Assembly (NCBI GenBank): GCA_965178125.1
Contig: OZ237772.1
Span: 62,001-126,000 of the forward strand
DNA length: 64,000 nt
Origin: Bilabrum cf. latius
Taxonomy: Eukaryota > Bigyra: Bicosoecida > Bigyra > Bicosoecida
Direction of reading: 5' to 3'
Of this stretch, positions 1-13,400 are shown in pieces (the first letter of the stretch is position 1; each line of letters starts with the position of its first letter). The notes below the pieces were generated by a model, which saw only the letters and a program-made list of their open reading frames with translations, had not been told where the DNA came from and searched no databases. The position numbers and the translations under genes are program-made.

Positions 1-962
1 TTGTATTCACAGTCCCACAATGGAGTCGGAACGCAGCTGATGTACTTACACCAATGGCAATACTCCGTCACATCATGCTCCAAAGCCAAGGCTATGCACA
101 TTCCACCCAGTAAGAAAAAGTACACTGCGAGGCTTCCCCATGCTGCACAAATCTAACAAGAGGACCGCTCCTTTCCTCTCACAAGGCAAAAGCACCCCAG
201 GAGAACGCCACCAACACAACCAAACGCATGTGCGAAATTATCAACGATTGGGACTAGACCCAATCCAAGGTTTACCACAGTTACGACAGCCAGCACAAAA
301 AAATCTTTGAAACACCCCCCGGCGCCATACTCATGATCTGGACTTGAAACGACAGTGTACCAGTTCTGGGCAAAATCTCCCCATTGTGAGCCGAGGATGC
401 CAAACATTGCCCCAGATGCACCGACCGTGATCTTGGTAGGTAGCAGCACCGCACTTGCCGCAATCGACAGGATCCCTGAAGCCAAATATATCGGGGCGAA
501 CCGCACCCAAGAGGCATTGCGCTCAAGCTAGAACCCATGCTTGCAAAGAATCCAGGAGTTGCATCCAAGGTGTACGACGCCAACGTGCAAGAATAATGGG
601 GTGATCAGTCTCCAATACTCCCTGTTGAGTACAATCAGTGGAGTGTCCTTCGCGCCCGCAGCGACAAGAACACCTATCGGTGGTCCTATCATGGCATTAT
701 CCACCAAGGGGGCAGCCTTGAAATCAGCCAGGTAGCACTGAAACGTGAAGCCAGCGAGCATCCCGACGAACATCACAATCCCGAACCACGGAATCGGCTG
801 AAGTACATGCTACTCGGCTGGGGGTGCCGTGGAGTCTGGACCAATCCTAGCTGGAGCAGCTGCGGGGGCTGTTGGACTTGGATTCCGGTGGACTTGGGAT
901 CCGTTCAACAAGTTGGCGCTCCGACTCTACACCTTGCCCAGGAGAGGTGCATTTTCACCCAT
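1..962 (-). CDS. Rhomboid-family intramembrane serine protease (partial, 3' end beyond window)
   Basis: Multi-pass membrane protease predicted to cleave single-pass substrates within the bilayer. From the ATG at 960-962 the frame is open to base 2 (about 320 residues) if UAG is sense; UAGs lie at 927-929, 810-812, 528-530 and 153-155. A Pro/Ala-rich cytosolic N-terminus precedes the first membrane segment. Rhomboid marks seen: the HLGCN block, the nucleophile motif GASGAMFG (Ser about residue 183), and NFAHAFGCVGG with the catalytic His near residue 245. After the last UAG the frame still encodes CHWCKYISCVPTPLWDC, which matches the Cys/Trp-rich C-terminus of plant and protist rhomboids (established knowledge); this region would be lost if UAG at 153 were a stop. 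The family assignment is firm. The true C-terminus lies outside the window. Confidence 0.88.
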
Positions 963-1387
963 ACTGCCTCCTGGTACGTAAATGGGCTCATGGGGCTGCT
1001 AGTTTGCCCATAGAATAGTAGCACTCTGCGCAATTTGCTAGTTCTGCCTGTCTGACGTACTAAATATGGGTGGGGACAACTTGAAAGGCTCGTCATGATC
1101 ATCTGGATCGGGTCCCAGCCGCCACTGGCCCGCGTCCATTGTTCTGGAGGCGCAGTCTGATTTCGAGGTTCCAGTGCTCAATACAACCTCACGACAAGGT
1201 TTATTTCGGTTAGACAAATACTATACCCCGTGTGCCTGCCCCGCTGTCGAGCTCAATCCAAGTTGATGGTCAGCCGAAATTAATCCGTGTATGCCCAGAC
1301 GCAAGTTTTGTCCAGTGCTCTGCTGAATTCGGAGCCGCAGCCAAAAAAATTTCTAGACCTCTACCCATGCTTACAAACACACAAATA
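963..1387. other. Intergenic, rhomboid promoter side
   Basis: About 425 bases between the start of the rhomboid gene and the UGA of the next minus-strand gene. No conserved frame in either direction. It should contain the rhomboid promoter and the upstream gene's 3' UTR; I see no clear TATA-type element. Confidence 0.4.
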
Positions 1388-3907
1388 TCAGTCCATGGAA
1401 GCCTGTCCAGCTCCCACGCTACTACCGCGGCCTTGCACCCATCCATTGGCTGGCAGGCCCTACTAAAAGGCCGAGCCCACCCCAGCTCCCTTCGCTCGAG
1501 GCGAGCCCAGCGATGATGACCCATTCCAACTCTCACTCCCACTCCCCACCATCCCACTCCTACCCCCGTCCCCATCCCACCCACCACGATGATCCCCGTC
1601 CATGGCAACCACCCGCTCCGCCGCTGCCCTAGCCAGTCCCTCGGGCAGATAGCTCCTCTCCCCCAGCGCGCTCCGGTCGAATGACCCCATGATGCTCAGG
1701 ATGGGGGCCTGCCCTCGCTGCTGTGCGACGACACGGGCCTGGGCGCCGGGCACGGCCAGCGACGATCCGGACCCGGAGCCGGAACCTGCCCCCACCGCCC
1801 CCATCGCAGCGGAAGGGACCCTGCCCTCTGCGTTCCAACGCCCCAGCATGCGGGCAAGTGAGGCCGGCTGGGCGTCCATTCGAGTCAGCCTGAGCCCGCC
1901 CTAGGCCAGGGTCCGCTGTGCCTGCCGCTGCACCTGCACCCTGTTGCGGGAGGCAGCCGGACTCAGCGCTGGGGAAGGTGGGCCGCCCGACGACGGCATG
2001 CCGCTGCCGCCGCCCCCTCCCCCTGTCCCGAGCAATGCGCTCCCAAGCGTAGCCGGGCCGCTGCTCGTTGCCGCGCCGTGACCAACCCCCTCCGCGTGTT
2101 CCCTGGCAGGCAGCATCGAGGAGAGCCCCGAGGACGTGGCCGCCTCCCCCCACAGTGGGGACGGACCCCTGGCACTCGCCACACCCCCTTCCCCCCTCAT
2201 GCGCTGCATCCTCTCTGCCCTCCTCCTCTCCGCCTCCCTGTGTTCCCTGCCCCGCTGCGCCTCCTCTGCCAGGAACCGGAGGAACACATGCACGCCGGGG
2301 GGCGCCCACGGCTGCACCCGCACGTAGTCGGGTTTCTTCTTCCTGGCGTGCACCAGCCTCTCCTCCGAGAACCGCATGGCCTGCCGCAGGGCTCCCCTGG
2401 CCACTTCCGGTTTGAGCAGCTCTGCGCATGATGGCAGCCAGTGCGGCGCATTGGGACCCTCCTGTGGCCCGGCCGTGCCCGTGCCCCCGATCCCCCCGCC
2501 CTGCCCCAACATGCGCTGCCTGGCGTGCCTCTGTCTGGCCAAGATCTCCCTGGATGCAGAGGGGGGCAGGGCGGCCACACCGGCGAACAGCACGCACCTG
2601 CTGAACTCGTCCTGCACCACAATGAGCTGCACCCCCAGGTGACCCGTCAGCGACGCATCCGCGTGCAGCGACCACACGGCCATGGGCCTGCCCCCCGCTG
2701 GCAGGGAAGAGTCAGCAAGCGACATCCCCCCAGTGCCCGCCCCGTGTCCTAGCCCCAACAGCCGCGCCAGCCCCCCGCCGCCGTGCCGCCTCGATTTGCG
2801 GGCCTGGAACTGCCCCGACTCCTCCTCGTCGTCCCCCTCGTCACCCCCCTGCATCCCCCACGCGCCCCCTCGGGCTCCTGTTCCCCAACCAGCGCCCCAG
2901 CCACCACTGTTCCCCTCCACCGGAGACCAGGTCGTGGACGAGGCCCCACTTCCCGAGCCCTAGCCAGGGGCAGATCCAGTGGCGGAGGCAGGGGCCCAGG
3001 CAAATCCCTGGCCCTGGCCCTGGGCGGGTCCCGGGGTGACCGCGCCGCCCCGTCCACCGGTGGACCGATCCGATCCCAGGGCCACGACAGTCTCGGTACT
3101 GGGTGCTCGCGCCCCCCACTCTCCATTTGTGCCCTGCGCACCCGTGCCCGCCCCCGCCCCCGCGCCCATGCCCACGCCCATGGTCGGGAACGGCTTCTTC
3201 CTGGCAGGTGCCCCCTGGGTGGGGGACGACCCCGCTGATGACCCCCGAGAGGGGGGGTTAGACCCGAATGTACCCCTGGGGGCGGTGGCCTTGCCCCACG
3301 GGTCCATCGCATCGGATCCGGAGCCCCAATTAGTGCCCTGGCTACCGGAGCGGTGTGCCAGTATCCCAGCCCGCGTCCGCTTTCGGCTGGGCCGGGAGGA
3401 TCCTGCACCACCACTCGCACGAGTGCCCGAGCCAGAGCCCGAGCCCCAAGGGGACGGCGGGCCACATCCCGCGCCCGCGCCCGATCCAGGTGCAGTGTGG
3501 GGCTGGGGCTGGGGCTGGGGCTCCTGAGCTGCCGGCGGTGTCCCCCATCCTGCGGAACCCACGGAGGTGCTTCCGCGCGGCGCCGCCTGTGGAAAGCCGC
3601 CCCACACTCCTGCTCCTGTAGTTGACATGCCTTGCTGCCCCGGTGATGGCTTGCCACCCTGTGCGGACGATGACGAGGAGGAGGAGGAGGACGAGGAGCT
3701 GCTGCTGCTGCCGGGCATCGTGGGAGCGCCCGTGTGTCCCGTGGGGGGTGTTATACCCCATCCTGAGACCATTTCGCCCCCGTGGCCTGTCCCTCTGGCG
3801 ATTTTGCCACCGGAGGGCCCGACGGCTCGCTGCGGCTGAGGTGCTCTCAGCTGGGACATGCCAGATCCGGGGCTAGATTGCCACGTGGAGCCCCAACTAT
3901 CGCCCAT
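1388..3907 (-). CDS. Low-complexity Ser/Gly/Pro-rich protein, function unknown
   Basis: About 839 codons from the ATG at 3905-3907 to UGA at 1388-1390, with UAG at 2960, 1901, 1463 and 1460 (the last two adjacent). The N-terminal half is Gly/Ser/Pro/Gln-rich with a run of about 16 Ser (roughly 3667-3711). The middle is better conserved-looking: an acidic stretch (GDDEEESGQ), AVWSLHADASLTGHLG, then a charged helix-like stretch rich in Arg/Glu after VHVFLRFLAEE. The frame also stays open about 90 bases upstream of the ATG, giving THRSIASALQQYFCDIY without a Met and then a UAA, so an upstream exon is possible. I do not recognise a family. A nuclear scaffold or transcription-related role would be a guess from composition only. 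Confidence 0.6.
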
Positions 3908-4431
3908 ACTATTATTCTTGTAAATATCACAGAAGTATTGCTGTAATGCAGACGCAATACTCCGGTGCGTCAGCGCTATCTCCCAACTGAGCTGGTCGAT
4001 TTACGCTCGATCGACGATTGCGTGCTGAGACACAATCTTCGGGTTCGGGGGCCTGGATACCAACACCTTTGCAACACCAATGTTATACTCCGCAGTCTGA
4101 CGCTAGAAAAGCGTCTGTCTCTTCTGCAATATAGTCTGATACTTGAAAGACCGAAACCTGTGCTCGCTCGCCACGACTTCTCAACCTGAGTTCAATTTAC
4201 CAGGTCGTTACTTCCGACGAAGCCTCAAGCTGCGACAAAGAAACAAATGCGGTGGTATCAAGGGCCTAGCAACAAGGTGCTATTGAGCTGCAATTCTGGA
4301 TTTGACCGTCCCGCGTCCCTCTGGCGCCGCGCGGGGCACTGTGGTTCCGTAAAGGGCGGGTTCCGGTAATCCGACGGTGCCGAAGTGAGCACGCGAGCAG
4401 TACGACCCATGTATACGTTGATTCCCTGTAA
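3908..4431. other. Intergenic region between divergent genes, with a tRNA-like hairpin
   Basis: About 520 bases separating the minus-strand low-complexity gene and the plus-strand giant receptor, so probably a shared promoter. It contains an 85-nt element (3920-4004) bounded by GTAAAT/ATTTAC with a perfect 7-bp stem GTATTGC (3935-3941)/GCAATAC (3954-3960) and, on the minus strand, a tRNA D-arm-like AGCTCAGTTGGGAG. It lacks a recognisable T arm and partly overlaps a possible upstream exon of the minus-strand gene. Confidence 0.35.
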
Positions 4432-7400
4432 ATGAGCCCCACATTTGTACCGTTGTTAGTTGCACTCCTGATGGTGGCAGGGGTTCCGACGGTTGTAGGG
4501 GCAGTGAACGGAACGCAGCAGAGCATTGCGGAAGGCAGCCCGATTCCAATCCTGCGAAGCTAGCCCGAGGTCAGAGACAGCCTTGGGTACGCTCTAAGCC
4601 AAGTATCGTCCATGAGAATCGTTGCAGGTGCCCCCGATGGATCTGAGGAAGAAGCCCTCGTGCTCTCGAAGGTGGGGACGAGGTGGGAGATTGACGGACT
4701 CGTTGCTCCGAACGATACGGTGCCGCAGCAAAGCACGAGGCGATTCGGCCATGCAGTTGGCTTTGAGGACCCATTCGTTTTTGTTGGTGCGCCGGAAGAC
4801 GACGAGCAGGGGCAGAATGCCGTGAGAACTGCTCAACGCACTTGCTCATATTGCAGAATGCTCCACCAGCAGTAGCATCCAAACAGCTTCAAGCATGCCA
4901 AGGCACAAAACAAATTGCAACTTTCTGCAGATCGTTTCACTCTACCGCAGGGCGCTATGTACGTGTTCACCCGGCAGCAATCGGGAGGAGTATCCTCTCG
5001 GTCGACCTTCGAGCAAATCGGCCCGCCCACCCGACCCCTCCCAATGCTGAGGCACATGCTCGGCAACGGGATCGCAGAAGCAGGTCCAGCACAGTTCGGG
5101 CGCGTGATCGAGCCTGTGCCTCGAGAGAGCCTGGGCCTCCCCGTCTGGGACGACTCCAGGCAGGGAGTCGTGATCGGGGCTCCGTTCGCTCGACTGGGGA
5201 CGGGCTTGCAGGAGGCGGGGCTGGCCGTCTACTGCGAGGTGCAGGCCGCGGGTGCATCGCACGGTGGTGCGAGGGGCCAGCAGTCGGACGGTCGATCCGA
5301 CGGGACGTGCGCCAGCTGGCAGGTCCTGACCCATCCGGAGCCGCAACTGTCCGCCTCCTTCGGAGCCGCGGCGGGTGCACTGCACGATGGCGCCCACCTG
5401 GCAATCAGCGCCCCCGGCACATCCACCAGGGGACTGCAGGGAGAGGTCCTCCTCTTCAGCAGGCGGCTCGTGTCCAGCGCGCGGGGGGCTGGCCTCCGGG
5501 TTCGATGGGCCCTGGCGCAGCGAGTCCAGCTGGCGCGGGCCTCCATCCCGATCGGGGGCATCGGGGGCATTGGGGCTGGGGCAGGGCAGCAGGTGAGGTG
5601 GAGGGAGCTGGGGCATTCATTAGCCGCTGGGACCGAGAGGGTGGCGGCCGGCGTAAAGATATTCCGGGCCGGATCCGCGGTGCCTACCGGTGGAGTCGTG
5701 GTGATGCGGCTGGTCAGAGGCGCCACAGCCAGCGCGTCTGCACTCGTCACACAGGGTACCATCCTGCCACCCGGGCTGGCAGACTCAGCCACGAATATCA
5801 CGGCGCACCCGCAGGCATACGGAGCCGGGGCACTTCCCCTGAGCCCCGCGGGCGAGGCCTCGTTCGGCGACTCGCTGGCCCTGTCCGCGTCAGACCAGTA
5901 CGTGGCTGTGGGCGCGCCGGACGACGGGGCTCCCGCGGGATCCCCGTTGCGCGGCGCCGCCATCATGTTCCGCGCAGAGACCAACGCTGTCCAGGGTGTA
6001 TTGCACGGTCGCACCATCCTGCGGCCGCCGCCGTTACCAGGCGGCCGTCCAGGCGACACCGCGGGGGCGCGATTCGGCAGCTCCATTCGGGTGACTCCCA
6101 GCTTCGCTGTGGTGGGCGCGCCCGAAGGAACAGTGTCAAACGGAAGGCTCTTTGGGTTCTCCAGCTATCTGTTGTTCCCCATCCAGGCCCCCTCTCTTGT
6201 TCCCCGCGCCGGCTCTTTCTTCGTGCCTGTGGGGGCATCACTTAATGTGACTGCCCTCACCGCGCGGTCGGAGGAACGCGCCTTTGCGACACATGACGGG
6301 TCCGCGCCGGATCCGGCCGGTGCGTTCCTGCTTGGCAACGTGCCCACCACCCGACCCGATCTCCAAGGCAGCGGGGGCGGGGTGCTCCAGGTGCCTGCGC
6401 CCAGCCGGCTGACTGCCTTGGTGACCGTGCGTGCGATCTCGGGCAATGCTTTTGAGGCCGGATCCTTCGGTCCGGAGGCAGTGGGTACCTACAACGTATC
6501 TGTACCCACCATGGGGAGGCAATGGGACCCCATCAACCGCCTGCTAATCGACTGCGGCGCGGTGAACTTGTATTGCCCGGGTACTTTCAGGCCAATGGAC
6601 GCAGTCAGGGTGTCACCCGCCCACTACACCGTCCCCGAATCGGCCCCTCCCGCCCGCAGGGAGAACCAGACCATCTGTGAGCCCCCATTCCTATGCCAGG
6701 CAGGGGTGCGCTCCCCCTGCGGCAGGCCCGTGTGCTGGCCCAGGGTGAGTAGGATGGAGGTGCGGGGGGCGAGGCCGCTGGAATCGACCACGCTGACCCT
6801 GGCTGGTATGGTCGGTGTCACAGGAGCTGGGAGCGGGCGTGTGCGGTGGACTGGCACCGATGGTGCGAATGTCACGTGGTTGCAACCGCCCGCAGGCAGA
6901 CAGGGCACTGTCCACTGGCACGCGCGGCGGTCCCCCGGCCCCTCGGAGGGCGATGTGCTAGAGGCGTGGTTCGATGCTCCCACCAACCAGCCACCGATGG
7001 GCACTGCCATCGAGGTGCACCAGTTCCTGGGTCTATCCACCCCTGTCGCTGAGGCATTCGAGGGGCGCTGGGTCTCACCAGAGCACCTGGTCTTGAGGAT
7101 GATGGGGAGGACTGGGACGGAGCTGGGGCGGGCGCTGCTGGACAGGCAGGCGGGGCTGACACCGGGCGGACGAGGGGGCGGGCTGGGGCTCGGCGCATCC
7201 ACAGCGGTGGTGATGGATGCCAGTGGCAGGCCGTTGTTGCGACCAAATGCGACGGAGGGGCTGCAGGGGGGCAGCAGTGCGAGCGGTTAGAGGGGAAGCG
7301 GCTCTGTACCCGATGGGAAGGAGTGGCTGGACGCGATGCTGTCCGCCGGGATTGTTCCCCAGGATGCAAACAGGCTGGCAGAGGCATACACGCTCGGGCC

Positions 7401-10400
7401 GTTGCGGGTAGGTCAAGGCTAGGGTCAAGGTGGGACGCAGGCTGCGTTCAGCTGCACGCTGCAGCCGGACACAGGCGTGGGCCTCCGACGGGAGGGCAAC
7501 ACGACCAGAGTGGCGTCGGGACCGGAGGTGGTCGTCAACGGGACATGGGGCGACATGGAAGCGCCTGAAGTGGTGCGGGCCACTGCCATCGACTCAGGTA
7601 GGGGCGAGCAGCCCGGCTGGCTGCCGGGTGCTGGTGATGTTCTCGTGGTGGAATTCGCCGCACCTCCCCAGCAGCTCCCTGTGGACACAGAGGAGCAGCT
7701 GCTGTCACTCCTGGACTTTGGACCCGCTGAGCTGTAGGGCTCGATCGGTGGGGCCCGATGGACAGGGGCATACTGCCAGGCTGATGCACCTCTCGCTTGT
7801 CCCGTGGCCCTGGAGATTCAGTTTCACGGTTTCCCTTCGGCAATGGCGAGGCTCGCCCATGCACAGCTCGCCAGTCGATACGATGAGATGGATGGCCTCG
7901 CACTGGATGCAGCAGACGAGCACGTGCTCTCTGAGGTGATGGACCACGAGGCAGAGTACAGCCCATGGCTTGTTGATGATAGCAGGTCTTTGGCAAAGAG
8001 CGACGCGAGTGCCTGGGCGCTGCGAGCCGGGCGACTGCGGGCCGGCGTGCTGCAGGTGAGGGTGAGGCAGGGGTCGGGTCTGCGGACTGCAGATGGACGC
8101 AGCGATGAGGCTGGATTTGGGCCGCTCGTCACGGTTGGTGGCGCGTTTGGCCCGCCCCTAGCAGCTCCTTCCCTTGTCCGCACGTCGCCAGAGTGCGCCG
8201 ATCTCCGTGTGGGCGCAGTGCTGGACCAGCCAGGGTCTGCTCCTGGGCGGCTGCAGGACCCTGTGCCATTGGCTCTGCCTCTGCAGCGGGCGTACCCTCC
8301 TCTGTCCGCTCCTAGCCTGCTGCGAGTGGACTGCGATGTGCTGGATGCCAGCTCGCTTGCAGTCCTTGGGCCTGATGCCCGGTGGCGAGCGGTGAGTCAC
8401 ATCGACCGATGGGAGCTGGTGCGCAACAGCGGCAACTCGAGCGTGGCAGTGGATGCCAGCGTAGCTGGCACCCTAGCCAGTGCCATCGCACTGCTTCCAC
8501 AGGCACCGGGCGCAAAACCACCCGAGGTCGGCGGTCTTCGCGCGGGCTTGCCTCTGATTGCGTCAGTCTCGCTAGTGCCAGGGCATGACGATCTCCCAGT
8601 CAGCGAAGCTGGATCCGGTGCCGTAGGGCTGTTCCCCATCGAAGTCAGTAAACGCATATGCCGCGGTGGACTACTGGCCCGGGTGCCGGCAGTGCCTGCC
8701 ATTGCAGCGCGGTGCCGTGCAGTGACCGGCTCGAGCGCTCTACGGGCGATCGGCAGCACCGGCCCCGGATCTACCCAAATGTAGGTGCCTGCAGCGACTG
8801 ATCACGGCATGGTTCAGGGGTGGTGGGCTGTTGGACCTGCGCCTCTGCTGTTTAGCCCCCTTGATCTAGAGGGATTCGATCCCCGGGGCTCCCGGCTTCA
8901 CACGACCGGCCGGTCCCTGCGGCCCGATGGGTTGTCCGTGGCGAGAATCTCGCCTTCGATGGGACATGGCCGGCATGCCCGAAACCTGCCACTAGAGGTG
9001 ACCATCGGCCCACTCGCAGAGGCATGGCGAGACATCATTGATACAGGTTCCTTTGAGAGTGCAGGCGGTGATCTAGTGAGGCAGAGAAGGAGGCTGGCTG
9101 CAGGCACAGGCGAGTCCGTTGGCCTCGCTTTGTCCGGCGAGTCGCGTCCATCTGGTCTGTTTGCAGAATCTACTTATTTATCACCCCCAACATGCCTACT
9201 GCTCGGAGCAGGCACTGCAGTGCAGTGCTCCATGCCCCAGGGCGGTGGCGGTGCACTGTTCACCGCGATCACGCTGGCCGGCATGCCATCGATATCGGAT
9301 GGGCGCGGTTGCCACATGCCGGGTACGCCAGCCGAGGCGGCGCTCCGATCCGGCGAAGCATGCAGGGAGCAAACGGTCGGCTACGTTGCTCCTCAGGTGC
9401 TCTTGGTTGACTCTCTGGACGGGCCCTGCGCCCGTAGCTTGCTGCTGGCGAGATCGAGGTCGGCGCTGAGCGTCAACGGCTCAACACCTGGCGGCTCTGC
9501 TCTCATCTTGGAGTCACCAGCGGTGCAGGCTGCTTGCCCTACCTCTCTCCGGGACCTGTAGGGACGATCCATCGACGATGCCACCTTGGCTGCTCTGACT
9601 GGACCAGACCCCAGCCTGCGAGGAAATGCTAGCGCTAGCACAGACCCAGGCCCAGCCGCGGGCCTGCTCCTCATTGGCACAAACTTGGGGCATGACCCAG
9701 CGATGCTGAATGTGACTACCCAGGTGAATGGGGGGTCAGTTCCTTCCAACTGCTCCTATCTTGTGCCGCACACACACATCGCTTGCGTGCTGGATGGCCC
9801 CGCCGGCGGATAGGTGGATGTTTCTGTTGAATACGCAGGCCAAGCAGCGACGCCCTCCCAACTGCCTCCTGCCCCTCCAAGAATCGATTCCGTTGAGATA
9901 GTGCGCCTCCAAGCACTCGGCAATGCCTTTGCAGATGCGATGGAGCAGTTGGAAGTGGTGCAAGCTCCTAGGGCAACCAGCAACACATCATTTGAATCCG
10001 AATCGATGGTTGGCCGAGCTAGCAGCGCAACGTCTGCCTAGTAGCTCGGTGTGATGAAGGCTGCTGCTCGCAAGTTCGCACCTGTAGCCCCATTCCCTCG
10101 AGTTCGAGCATTGGTCTCGCTGTTGGAAGCCCTGGACCTGGAGGAAGGCAAGGTGCAGAGGACAGGGGAACCGCCGGGGTGGACGGGGCCTGCTGCCGGG
10201 CCGTGGACCCCTGTCGCAGTGCCAGAGGTGGGCATACCAGGAGGAGTCGCAGGGTCGTTGCTTATAGTCCGCGGGACAGGTTTGGGTCCACGCACGTCAA
10301 ATGCGGCTCGCAGTGACACCTTGGATGGCGAATCCTGGGTAGATCGGGTCTGGACAGACGGGCAGGTGCCGTCGTGGATGCCTCGGCTGCAGATGTTCCC

Positions 10401-13400
10401 GGCCGGTCTGCTGGCCAATGCCGTGGGTCCCCTTGGAGCTGATCGATACAGGGGCATGGTATTGGAGGCAACAGCGTGCGGGGTGACCAGCGGTGGCACT
10501 GTGATGGTGTGCCTGGGTGGGCCTACGCTCGGGCGGCAGCTGGCATTCAGAGTGGTCCTTGGCGCAGCACCGGTGCCCGGGTGTCAGTCAAACAACCAGC
10601 TGGGAACTTCGAGCGACGTCGCGTTCACGAGGATCGGGACTAGCCGGCCGATGCTTCTGCCGGTAGCAGGTGTGCAGCCCAGCGAGGACATCTTCGCCTC
10701 CCCGGCCCAGGTGAACGTGCTTCGGCCAATGAGCGAGTCTCGGGCCCTGACTGCGGCGCCAGGGGTGCGGCTGGAGCACAGGCGCGCACCATACCGCCGC
10801 GTGAGAGAACGGACCCGAGTGCCGACCGAGAGCAGGCCGATACTGGTGTCAGATTGCGAGCCAGCCGCGTCGCACGTGACCCTGCTGCGGGTAGCTGCTG
10901 CCAGCCTGGCCCAAGGCATGTCCGCAGACCAGCGGACCCTCCTGGATGCGATGAGTACGCAGGCTGCAACCAGCCCAGAATTGCACCCAGATGATCAGAC
11001 AGTGTTGTCAATGGGCAGTATCACAGCAATGACAAGTGTGTTCGAACCAGCTGCAGCTGTGGATGCACGGCACGCGCAGCTGGCTGCTAGTGCGAGTATT
11101 CCACATGGGGGGAATGGGGCAGGATCGCCGGCGAGGCGGTTTCCTGACGTGGCATGGGGCACGCAAGGATACTAGTCATCGTTGGCCTCCGGTGGTCGAC
11201 TCGTGAGTCTATCTACCGGTGGATTGGTGTTCGTGAACGGAAGCCAGGATCCGGCCGTTGCCTCCGCCCACTCCGGACCCATTGCCAGCATGGACGGGGT
11301 GGATGTGCACAGGCCGATCGCAATGCCAGTCTCCATGATACAAGGGGCTGGGCCAATGTAGGCGTCAGGTCGGGCCCACTGCTACCTGTGGCCCGAGCCG
11401 ATGGTGTTCGTGCCCACGAGCCGGCACTGGGTGCTGCTCGGTGCAAGCGGGCTGTCGTTGGACGCGGTCGAGGCGGTGATGGGCGGGCAGAGCAATGCGC
11501 TGCACCCAAGTCCAGGCCCCAGTAGAGATGTTTCACTCCTTATTGACGGCTAGGTCCAGCCCCCTGGCTCGTTGAGGCTGCTGGGGGACGGCCTGCTGGA
11601 GCTGCTTAGCCCGGGCGGGGTGGGGAGGAGGCGCGCGCAGCTGATTGTCGCCGGCCGGGCCACATTCGGGGCCGTGCTGGCGTCGGCTCCACCCAGGCTG
11701 CACGGCGTGGCATCGCTCGAGGCGGAACTTCCTGACCTGGCTGCTTCTCTGGATGCCTCATCCCGATCGGATCCGACGTACGAGGCATCTGCGCCAGAGT
11801 CGTGGGGCGGTCTCGGGGCCTGGGACCCTGCAATGCGATGCAGCCGTGTAGTGTTGCTCGGGTTCGATCTGGGGGAACAGTCAGACTATGACCAGGGCAG
11901 AGCATCGGCGCTGTCAGATGCAGATTCTGATGTAGCGTGCGAGTACGTGACACGCGCGGAGTCGTTCAGGCTCGTTTGCTGCACGCGTGCGCGCCAAGGG
12001 CGTATGCAGGTGCGTGCTGCGGGGCACGTTGGCGAACTGCCCTGGTCTTGGACGGAGCTGGTGCACCGCCCCAGAGTCACTGCGGCTGCGCCATCCCTGC
12101 TGAGCACTGCAGGCGGCCAGCGGCTGGCCATCGGTGGAGAGGGGCTGCGAGCCTCGAGCACTGGTGCCTACCGCGGCAATCGAAGCGTGCACTATCGCGG
12201 CTCACAGGCTATCGTCTTGGCTGGACCGCTTGGAACGGTAGCTGCAGGTGCATATAAATCCAATGACGATATTCGTGCCCAGATGCAACCCGGCAGAGTG
12301 ACTACCTTCGGAGCTAAAGACCCGCCAGTGCTGCCAATCCTGGGCAACCTCAGCCAGCTGCATAGGCCTCCATCATCTGTCCTTGGGGATATCAACGTGA
12401 CGGACGTTGACATTCTCACGGGTCCGGTGCTCTACCAACCTGTTCAGCTAGCCATGGATCCGTGGAGCCGAGCATCCTGGGAGCAGGTCAGTCGAGTGCA
12501 CCCGTCCAATGCCTCGACAGGCGCCTGGATGTGCGGACCTGGCGCAGACCAGCAGCCGTGCCCTGCCGCGAAATGGGAGGATGTACATGCCGGACAGAGG
12601 TCAGGGGTCGTTGAGCTGCATCCTGACCATGCCAGGGAACAATTGAGGCTGGAAGGGAGGGAAGGAGACATCACGGAGTGGCAGGGGCACGTGTCGGACG
12701 AGAGCGCCATGGGCCCCGCTGCCTTTGACGGGCCGGCCTCCACGTGGAATGGGCTGGTGGTGAGGGCGCCGGAGCAGCACGGGCCCGGTCTGGAGATGCA
12801 GGTGGCGGTTGCAATCATGGCATACAGGGGGTTCGTGCGTTCCAACGTGTTCTGGGTGCCAACAGAGCCACCGACTATCAGCGGCGTGGTGCCGTCAGAG
12901 CTGCCGGTGACGGGCGGGGTCATCACTGTGAAGGGATCGGGATTCGGGACTGGGGGGGAAGTGGTGGTGCTGCAGCGCATTGCGGTGCATGAGCCGAGGG
13001 CGGGCGTAGGAGCTAGAGCTGCAGTGGTGCCAGAGGTGCTGCGAGCAGCCCTGAATGGGTTGCATCCGGGCCCAAGCGAAACCGCAGGCATGTATGATCC
13101 CGGCTGGGCAGTTGGTGCAACAGATGGAAATATCAGTGGTGCAACTAGCCCCGAAATTGCGCAGCTTTTCTGGCCTGGCGCATTCAGCGTTGGGCCAGAC
13201 GATGACAATCCCCCGACTGGTATTGCTGTGGATGGATCGGGGCGACTCGTACGGCTGCATCCAGAAGGGTCCTCGCAGGCGGTGCATGGCCCCATCGATG
13301 ATTCAACCAGCATGCCGCACTCCATGCAGGTGCACACCAGGTGCAGGGTGCTGTCCTGGAGACATGACCGGATCGACTGCGTGGCTCCCGGGGGACTGGA

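Noticed and set aside
3920-4004. Functional tRNA gene, including the missing tRNA-Gln(CUA)
   Set aside because: No T arm with GGTTCGA-type loop and no anticodon arm with CUA; no other tRNA was recognised in the window.
7411-7425. Very short intron GTAGGTCAAGGCTAG around the UAG at 7420
   Set aside because: 15 nt is far below any intron seen here, and reading the UAG as Gln gives a smooth GQGQGQGG.
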